A stretch of 64,000 nucleotides of DNA from an uncultured PS1 clade bacterium (GTDB lineage: Bacteria > Pseudomonadota > Alphaproteobacteria > MED-G09), in contig CACBCD010000004.1 in the NCBI GenBank assembly GCA_902537725.1, positions 1 through 64,000 of the forward strand. Reading direction: 5' to 3'. This document shows, piece by piece, positions 57,600 to 64,000 of this stretch; positions within the stretch are counted from its first letter, which is position 1; every line of letters begins with the position of its first letter. The position numbers and the translations under genes were made by a program. The notes below the pieces were generated by a model, which saw only the letters and a list, made by a program, of their open reading frames with translations, made no database searches and had not been told where the DNA came from.

Positions 57600-58565
57600 T
57601 TAATTAATTTCTAAAATTATTTTTCCAATATTTTGATCCTTTTCCATTATTTCATGTGCTTTATTTGCATCCTTAATATTTAATGTTTCATGAACAATTG
57701 GCTTAATTATTTTCGATTTAAAAAAAGGCCAAACATGCTTATGTAGATCACTCATAATTTTGCCTTTTACAGATACACTTCTTGCTCTGATAGTTGATCC
57801 AATAATTTTTTGCCTTTTCATTAAAATTGAGCCTAAGTTGATAGAAGATTTTACTCCACCCATAAGCCCTATTATTACTAATCTACCTTCCATAGATAAA
57901 ACATTAATATTATCTTCAAAATAATTACCTCCAACTGGATCAAGAATTATATCAACTCCTTCAGGTGACCATTCTTTAATCTTTTTAAAAGGCTCTTCCG
58001 TTCTTAGTGCGCCATCGTTAGCACCAAGTTCGCAGCAAAATTTAATTTTTTCGGAGGTTCCAGCTGTTACAAATGACTTACATTCAAAGGCTTTACAAAG
58101 TTGAATAGCAGCGGTTCCTATACCGCTTGCCCCAGCATGCAATAATACTTTCTCGCCTTTTAATAAGTTTGCTTCTTGGAATAAATTTAACCAGCATGTC
58201 GCATAAACTTCTGGTAACGATGATGCTTCAATTAAACTAACACTATCAGGAATAGGTATGGCCTGAACTTCCGGGCATGATACATATTCAGCATATCCAC
58301 CTCCTGCAAGAAGAGCGCAAACTTTTTCACCTACTTTTCTATTTTTAACATTCTTTCCAATTTTCTCGATTATACCACTGCACTCTAATCCTAATATGTT
58401 GCTTGCTCCAGGGGGAGGTGGATAAAGACCATTTTTTTGAACAACATCAGCTCTATTTACAGATGTTGCACTAATTTTTATTAAAACTTCATCATCTGAA
58501 ATCAACGGTAAATCACTTTCGGACCATTCAAGATGTTTACTTTCTAATATATTTATTGCTTTCAT
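57600..58565 (-). CDS. NAD(P)H-quinone oxidoreductase, PIG3-like
   Basis: 'SVNRADVVQKNGLYPPPPGASNILGLECSGIIE', 'LLHAGASGIGTAAIQL'. Confidence 0.94.
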   Translation of the reverse strand: MKAINILESKHLEWSESDLPLISDDEVLIKISATSVNRADVVQKNGLYPPPPGASNILGLECSGIIEKIGKNVKNRKVGEKVCALLAGGGYAEYVSCPEVQAIPIPDSVSLIEASSLPEVYATCWLNLFQEANLLKGEKVLLHAGASGIGTAAIQLCKAFECKSFVTAGTSEKIKFCCELGANDGALRTEEPFKKIKEWSPEGVDIILDPVGGNYFEDNINVLSMEGRLVIIGLMGGVKSSINLGSILMKRQKIIGSTIRARSVSVKGKIMSDLHKHVWPFFKSKIIKPIVHETLNIKDANKAHEIMEKDQNIGKIILEIN

Positions 58566-58570
58566 CGTAA

Positions 58571-60511
58571 TTAGAAGTTTTGTTTATTATCTATTAAATC
58601 GTCCACTACTTTTGGCTCTGCAAGTGTGGATATATCACCAAGATCATCATAATCATTCGCAGCTATCTTTCTTAGTATTCTTCTCATAATTTTTCCAGAT
58701 CTAGTTTTTGGTAGATTGGAAGAAAATTGAATAAAGTCTGGGCTAGCTATTGGTCCAATTTCTTTTCTTACCCAATTGATAAGGTCTTTTTTTATTTCGT
58801 TATTTACTTTTTCACCAGCATTTAGAGTAACGTATGCATAAATGCCTTGTCCTTTAATTTCATGAGGAAATCCAACTACTGCTGCTTCAGCAACTTTGTT
58901 ATGAGAGACAAGGGCACTTTCAACCTCTGCGGTTCCCATTCTGTGACCAGATACATTTATTACATCGTCAACTCTTCCTGTAATCCAGTAATAACCATCC
59001 TCATCTCTTTTACAACCATCGCCAGTAAAGTAAAAACCATCATATTGAGAAAAATAAGTCTCTATAAATCTGTCATGATCACCATAAACTGTTCTCATTT
59101 GACCAGGCCAACTGCTTTTAATACATAGATTTCCTTCAGTTGCACCTTTTAGCTCATTGCCATCGGTATCTAGCAACACAGGAACAATTCCGGGAATAGG
59201 CTTAGAAGCGGAGCCAGGTTTTAGATCTGTTGCCCCTGGTAAAGGAGATATTAAAGTAGCACCTGTTTCGGTTTGCCACCAAGTATCGACTATAGGACAT
59301 TTCTTTTCACCAACAACATTATAATACCATAACCAAGCTTCTGGATTAATAGGTTCACCAACACTACCAAGTAATCGTAAACTATCTCTCTTTGTTTTTT
59401 TTACTGGTTTATCTCCTTCTTTCATAAGGGCTCTTATTGCTGTTGGTGCTGTATAAAAAATATTTACTTTGTGTTTGTCGCATATTTGCCAAAACCTCGA
59501 TGAGTTGGGATAATTAGGAACACCTTCAAACATTAAAGTAGTTGCCCCGTTACACAATGGTCCATAGACTATATAAGAATGGCCCGTTACCCAACCTACA
59601 TCAGCGCTGCACCAATAAATATCACCAGGCTTATAATCAAAAATTATTTCATGAGTATAAGATGCGTAAACAAGATATCCACCTGAAGTATGAAGAACAC
59701 CTTTTGGTTTACCTGTTGAACCAGATGTATAGAGAATAAACAAAGGATCTTCAGCATCCATTACTTCAGCTTTGCATTCATCGCTGACATTCCTGATAAT
59801 TTCATGATACCAAAGATCTCTTCCTTCAGTCATTTCTATATTTGCATTATTTCTATTAACAACAAATACATGTTTAACATTAGGACATTTTAAAAGTGCT
59901 TTATCTGTATTTATTTTAAGTGGTATTACTTTTCCACCTCTAACTCCCTCATCTGCTGTAATAACATAATGTGAGTCACAATCAAGAATTCGTCCAGCAA
60001 GTGCTTCAGGTGAAAACCCCCCAAATACAACAGAGTGAATTGCCCCAATTCTACTACATGCTAACATTGCATAAGCTGCCTCAGGTATCATGGGCATATA
60101 AATTGTAACCCTGTCACCTTTTTTTACACCATTATTTTTAAGCGCATTTGAAAAATTACAAACTTTTTTATATAACTCTTTATAAGTTATTTTAAGACTT
60201 TCTTCAGGATTATCGCCTTCCCAAATTATTGCAATTGAATCTGCTTTGTTCTCAAGATGTCTATCAATGCAGTTTTCTGAGACATTAAGTTTTCCATCAT
60301 AAAACCATTTTATGTCTACCTTCTCTTTAGACCATGTTACATCTTTAATATTTGAATAAGGTTTTATCCAATTAATTCTTTTTCCAATATTTTTCCAAAA
60401 ATTTTTGGAATCAGTCGAAGCTTGATGGCATAAATCATCGTAAATTTCTTTAGTTACATGTGCTGAATTTTTATAATTATCTGGTACAGGAAATATTTTA
60501 TCAGCAGTCAT
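58571..60511 (-). CDS. acs: Acetyl-CoA synthetase
   Basis: 646 aa; '[23 protein letters not shown]', '[18 protein letters not shown]', '[16 protein letters not shown]'. Confidence 0.95.
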   Translation of the reverse strand: MTADKIFPVPDNYKNSAHVTKEIYDDLCHQASTDSKNFWKNIGKRINWIKPYSNIKDVTWSKEKVDIKWFYDGKLNVSENCIDRHLENKADSIAIIWEGDNPEESLKITYKELYKKVCNFSNALKNNGVKKGDRVTIYMPMIPEAAYAMLACSRIGAIHSVVFGGFSPEALAGRILDCDSHYVITADEGVRGGKVIPLKINTDKALLKCPNVKHVFVVNRNNANIEMTEGRDLWYHEIIRNVSDECKAEVMDAEDPLFILYTSGSTGKPKGVLHTSGGYLVYASYTHEIIFDYKPGDIYWCSADVGWVTGHSYIVYGPLCNGATTLMFEGVPNYPNSSRFWQICDKHKVNIFYTAPTAIRALMKEGDKPVKKTKRDSLRLLGSVGEPINPEAWLWYYNVVGEKKCPIVDTWWQTETGATLISPLPGATDLKPGSASKPIPGIVPVLLDTDGNELKGATEGNLCIKSSWPGQMRTVYGDHDRFIETYFSQYDGFYFTGDGCKRDEDGYYWITGRVDDVINVSGHRMGTAEVESALVSHNKVAEAAVVGFPHEIKGQGIYAYVTLNAGEKVNNEIKKDLINWVRKEIGPIASPDFIQFSSNLPKTRSGKIMRRILRKIAANDYDDLGDISTLAEPKVVDDLIDNKQNF

Positions 60512-60521
60512 AGTTTTAACT

Positions 60522-61415
60522 CTATTTTAATTTATTTTGTAATAATTTTATTACACCTGAAAAATCAATACCATCATGTCCTAGTTTTTCAATTTCTTCG
60601 TATATTGAGGTAGCATTAGCGCCTAGTGGTGTTGAAGAAGAAGTCATTCTTGCAGCTTCTTGAGAAAGTCTTAAATCTTTTAACATTAAAGCGGATGCAA
60701 ATCCTGGTTCATAATTATTATTTGCAGGGCTAGAAGGAACTGGACCTGGAACTGGACAATAACTTGTCATTGACCAACATTGACCTGATGCTGTAGAAGA
60801 AATATCAAAAAATGTTTGGGCATTAAGACCCAAATTCTCAGCCAAGTTAAATGCTTCCGCAGTTCCTATCATAGAAATACCTAGTAGCATATTATTACAA
60901 ATTTTAGCAGCTTGACCATTACCGGATAAACCAGCATAAATGATATTACCACCCATAATATCGAGAAACTCTTTTGCTCTATCAAAAGCGCTATTTTCCC
61001 CACCAACCATAAATGTTAGTGTTCCTGCTTGTGCTCCTCCAACACCACCTGAAACAGGGGCATCAACTATATGAAGATTTTTTGATATGGCATTTTTAGC
61101 AACATCTCTTGCAGTCTCTACATCAATTGTTGATGAGTCTATTAGCAAAAGATTGTCAGGTGCATTTTCAATGATTCCTTGGTCACCAAGATAGACTGAT
61201 TTTACAATCTTTCCCGAAGGTAACATTGAGATCACCACATCTGTTGTTTGAATCGTATAATTAATATCTTCAGTTGATTTTCCTCCTGCATCAACAAGAA
61301 TTTTCACTTGATCTTTTGCTAAATCAAATCCAGTTACTGAATGACCGGCTTTTAATAGATTTAAGGCCATGGGAAGACCCATATTGCCTAATCCTATGAA
61401 TGTAACTTCTGCCAT
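60522..61415 (-). CDS. mmsB: 3-hydroxyisobutyrate dehydrogenase
   Basis: '[26 protein letters not shown]', '[22 protein letters not shown]'. Confidence 0.94.
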   Translation of the reverse strand: MAEVTFIGLGNMGLPMALNLLKAGHSVTGFDLAKDQVKILVDAGGKSTEDINYTIQTTDVVISMLPSGKIVKSVYLGDQGIIENAPDNLLLIDSSTIDVETARDVAKNAISKNLHIVDAPVSGGVGGAQAGTLTFMVGGENSAFDRAKEFLDIMGGNIIYAGLSGNGQAAKICNNMLLGISMIGTAEAFNLAENLGLNAQTFFDISSTASGQCWSMTSYCPVPGPVPSSPANNNYEPGFASALMLKDLRLSQEAARMTSSSTPLGANATSIYEEIEKLGHDGIDFSGVIKLLQNKLK

Positions 61416-61427
61416 ACATAACTCCTT

Positions 61428-62465
61428 TTAGTTAAATTTAAGGTCATCATCTAATTTATAAAAAAATTCATCTACAAAACTATCTTCTACTTCTGATATT
61501 TTGTTTGGTTTCCAATTTGGATTATTATCTTTATCTATTATAAGGGCTCTTACCCCTTCATAAAAATCATGATCATTCATTACTTTGTTAACCATTCTGA
61601 ATTCCATCATCATGCATTCTTCAAAATTAATTTCTTTACCTAACCTTAAACTTTTTAAGGCAACTTTAAGAGATGTTGGAGATTTCTGTTTAATTGTCGA
61701 AAGTATTTTTTTTGACAGATCAGAGTTTTCATTTTTTAAATTTTCAACTATTTCTTCAACAGTATTTCCTTTAAAAATTTTATTACAAAATTGACTAATT
61801 TTTTTAAATTCTGACTCACTTGGATTGGTCGTGTATTTTTCAATTATATCTTTTGGGTCATTTTGTTCTTTAGATAGATCTTCTAGTAAATCAGAAAAAT
61901 TTTCAGATTTTATGTAGTTTGTTGCTGTTCCTAAGAAAATAGCATCTGAAGCTTTTATTCTATTTCCAGTTAGTGCAAGGTACGTTCCGGCCTCATAATC
62001 TAGTCTAGGCAGAAAAAAAGAACCCCCAACATCTGGGAATAAACCTATTCCAGTTTCTGGCATTGCAAAAGAATAGTTTTCTCCAGCTATTCTATAGCTT
62101 CCGTGAACTGAAAGACCAACTCCTCCCCCCATTACAATACCATTAACAAGAGAAATATATGGTTTTGAGTATCGTTTTATATATTGATTGAGGATGTATT
62201 CCTCTCTGTAAAACCCTGTTGCTTCTTTATCATTATTTCTACCCCAATCATGAAGGGCTCTAATATCACCGCCAGCACAAAAAGCTTTATCGCCTTCAGC
62301 TTTAATTAATACATTTTTTACAGAAGGATTACTTTCCCACTCTTCAAGTTTTGGATGTATCTCTCTTACCATTGATAGAGTGAGGGCATTTAAGGCTTTA
62401 GGCCTATTTAGTGTTATAAGCCCAAGAGATCCTCTGACTTCAAAGAAAACCTCTTCATCAATCAT
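61428..62465 (-). CDS. Enoyl-CoA hydratase/isomerase family; probable 3-hydroxyisobutyryl-CoA hydrolase
   Basis: 'KAFCAGGDIRALHDWG', 'VMGGGVGLSVHGSYRIAGENYSFAMPETGIGLFPDVGGSFFLPRL'. Confidence 0.93.
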   Translation of the reverse strand: MIDEEVFFEVRGSLGLITLNRPKALNALTLSMVREIHPKLEEWESNPSVKNVLIKAEGDKAFCAGGDIRALHDWGRNNDKEATGFYREEYILNQYIKRYSKPYISLVNGIVMGGGVGLSVHGSYRIAGENYSFAMPETGIGLFPDVGGSFFLPRLDYEAGTYLALTGNRIKASDAIFLGTATNYIKSENFSDLLEDLSKEQNDPKDIIEKYTTNPSESEFKKISQFCNKIFKGNTVEEIVENLKNENSDLSKKILSTIKQKSPTSLKVALKSLRLGKEINFEECMMMEFRMVNKVMNDHDFYEGVRALIIDKDNNPNWKPNKISEVEDSFVDEFFYKLDDDLKFN

Positions 62466-63601
62466 CTGTTTTCCTTGAGGATTTCTCTAGATATAATAAC
62501 GTTCATTATTTCGTTAGTACCTTCAAGAATTTGATGAACTCGAACATCTCTAAGATTTCTTTCCAAAGGATAGTCTTTTAAGTATCCATAGCCACCATGT
62601 ATCTGTAAAGCTTCATTAACGATTTTAAAACTCATGTCAGTCACAAAACGTTTTGCCATTGCGGCAGCTTTTGTTTTATCAGGTGCGTTATCATCAACTT
62701 TATTGGCCGCATCTCTAAGCATTAATCTAGATGCCTCAAGCTCAGTAGCCATATCAGCAAGCTTAAACTGAATGGATTGAAAATCTTGAATTTTTTTTCC
62801 AAATTGCTCCCTATCACCGGCATACTCAACAGCCTTTTCAAAAGCTGATTGAGCAGTCCCAAGAGAGCACGCAGCGATATTAAGCCTTCCACCATCTAAA
62901 CCTTTCATGGCAATTTTAAATCCATCACCTTCATTACCTATGATATTTTCTGCAGGAACTTTACAGTCTTCAAAAATAACTTGTGCCGTAGGTTGAGAGT
63001 TCCATCCCATTTTTTTTTCCTGTGCACCAAAGGATAGTCCAGGAGTATCTTTTTCTATTAAAAATGTTGAAATTCCTGATGCACTATCATCGCCAGTTCT
63101 CACCATTGTTACATAAACATCAGAATAGCCACCTCCAGAAATAAATGACTTAGTTCCATTAATTACATAAAAGTCACCATCTCTTGTAGCTTTTGTTTTG
63201 AGACTTCCTGCATCGGAACCCGCACCAGCTTCAGTCAGGCAGTATGAGGCTATTTTATTCATTGAACATAAATCAGGAACAAATTTTTCTTTCAATTCAT
63301 TTGAAGCAAAACTATCAATCATCCAATTTGCCATATTGTGTATTGATAAAAAGGCTGATGTAGAGGTGCAACCTTGACTTAAGGCTTCAAAAATTAAACT
63401 CGCATCTAATCTAGATAAACCAGAGCCTCCTAAATCAGGATTTACATATATTCCTCCAAAACCGAGAGCCGCAAGCTCTTGTAATGTTTCGATAGGAAAT
63501 ATTTTCTCTTCATCCCATTTTTCTGCATGTGGTGCCATTTTTTTTAAAGCAAAATCTTTTGCAACGTCATAAAAAGCAATTTGTTCTTCAGATAAATGCA
63601 T
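62462..63601 (-). CDS. Acyl-CoA dehydrogenase (isobutyryl-CoA dehydrogenase-like)
   Basis: 'CLTEAGAGSDAGSLKTKA', 'QIHGGYGYLKDYPLERNLRDVRVHQILEGTNEIMNVIISR'. Confidence 0.94.
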   Translation of the reverse strand: MHLSEEQIAFYDVAKDFALKKMAPHAEKWDEEKIFPIETLQELAALGFGGIYVNPDLGGSGLSRLDASLIFEALSQGCTSTSAFLSIHNMANWMIDSFASNELKEKFVPDLCSMNKIASYCLTEAGAGSDAGSLKTKATRDGDFYVINGTKSFISGGGYSDVYVTMVRTGDDSASGISTFLIEKDTPGLSFGAQEKKMGWNSQPTAQVIFEDCKVPAENIIGNEGDGFKIAMKGLDGGRLNIAACSLGTAQSAFEKAVEYAGDREQFGKKIQDFQSIQFKLADMATELEASRLMLRDAANKVDDNAPDKTKAAAMAKRFVTDMSFKIVNEALQIHGGYGYLKDYPLERNLRDVRVHQILEGTNEIMNVIISREILKENR

Positions 63602-63653
63602 AATATTTTCTAATAGTTAACTTATTTAACTATATACAACTTTCTTTGATAAT

Positions 63654-64000
63654 TTAATTTATTTTATTCATAATATCACCAAAGAGTTCTTCATCAGACA
63701 TAAGCTCTTTGGTTTGGCTTAAAGGTTTAGAAACCCATGTCTCATTAATTAGATCTCTCCAAGAAATATTATTATTTGTACCATTTCCTCCCCATGATCC
63801 ACATCCTAGTGAAAATGTTTGTCTCATGCCATTCCATAAATTTCCACTATTTGATGCTGCTTGAGGTTGATTGACCATAACTCTTGATGTTTTTGTACTG
63901 TTAGCAAGTTTCATAATATTTTCATCACTATTAGAGTAAATTCCACATGAATGACCCTGACCCTGATAAGCTTGTATGTTATTTGTTAATTCAATAGCAT
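63654..64000 (-). CDS. CoA-acylating aldehyde dehydrogenase, C-terminal part (5' end beyond window)
   Basis: Frame stays open to the window edge: 'AIELTNNIQAYQGQGHSCGIYSNSDENIMKLANSTKTSRVMVNQPQAASNSGNLWNGMRQTFSLGCGSWGGNGTNNNISWRDLINETWVSKPL'; resembles the C-terminus of EutE/SauS-type acylating aldehyde dehydrogenases. Confidence 0.8.
   Translation of the reverse strand, partial: AIELTNNIQAYQGQGHSCGIYSNSDENIMKLANSTKTSRVMVNQPQAASNSGNLWNGMRQTFSLGCGSWGGNGTNNNISWRDLINETWVSKPLSQTKELMSDEELFGDIMNKIN

Overview
This window is AT-rich chromosomal DNA, most likely from a marine-type alphaproteobacterium (inference from gene order murA-DUF2948-hisD-UPF0262-infA-yacG and from a tRNA-His with A73). It is densely coding. 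Housekeeping genes: xerD, accA, secA, argJ, mutT, pyrD, pssA/psd, hisD, murA, infA, yacG, moaA, rpoN, acs, and tRNA-His, -Phe and -Thr. These are interleaved with catabolic and transport genes (SDRs, MFS transporters, MDR reductases, thiolase, CoA-transferase, serine hydrolases, a valine-degradation-like cluster) and an umuDC cassette. No rRNA, CRISPR array, transposase or prophage was seen. The most interesting items are: (1) a shared ~120-aa N-terminal domain of unknown function ('DNDxIxP...TTYRGLxGxDxYI...DTEGxNxIQL') on two otherwise unrelated proteins, a double cupredoxin and a serine beta-lactamase-like hydrolase; (2) a GC-richer, purine-biased, repeat-containing ~270-nt intergenic element at 30.54-30.84 kb ending in a strong minus-strand terminator (candidate novel ncRNA), next to two perfect DnaA boxes 20 bp apart; (3) secA split by a +1 shift at an A7 homopolymer; (4) several small ORFs missing from the supplied ORF track, including a 23-aa hydrophobic peptide with a strong RBS and yacG; (5) a 26-bp near-perfect palindrome upstream of umuDC. 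All calls are from reading the sequence, with no database search.
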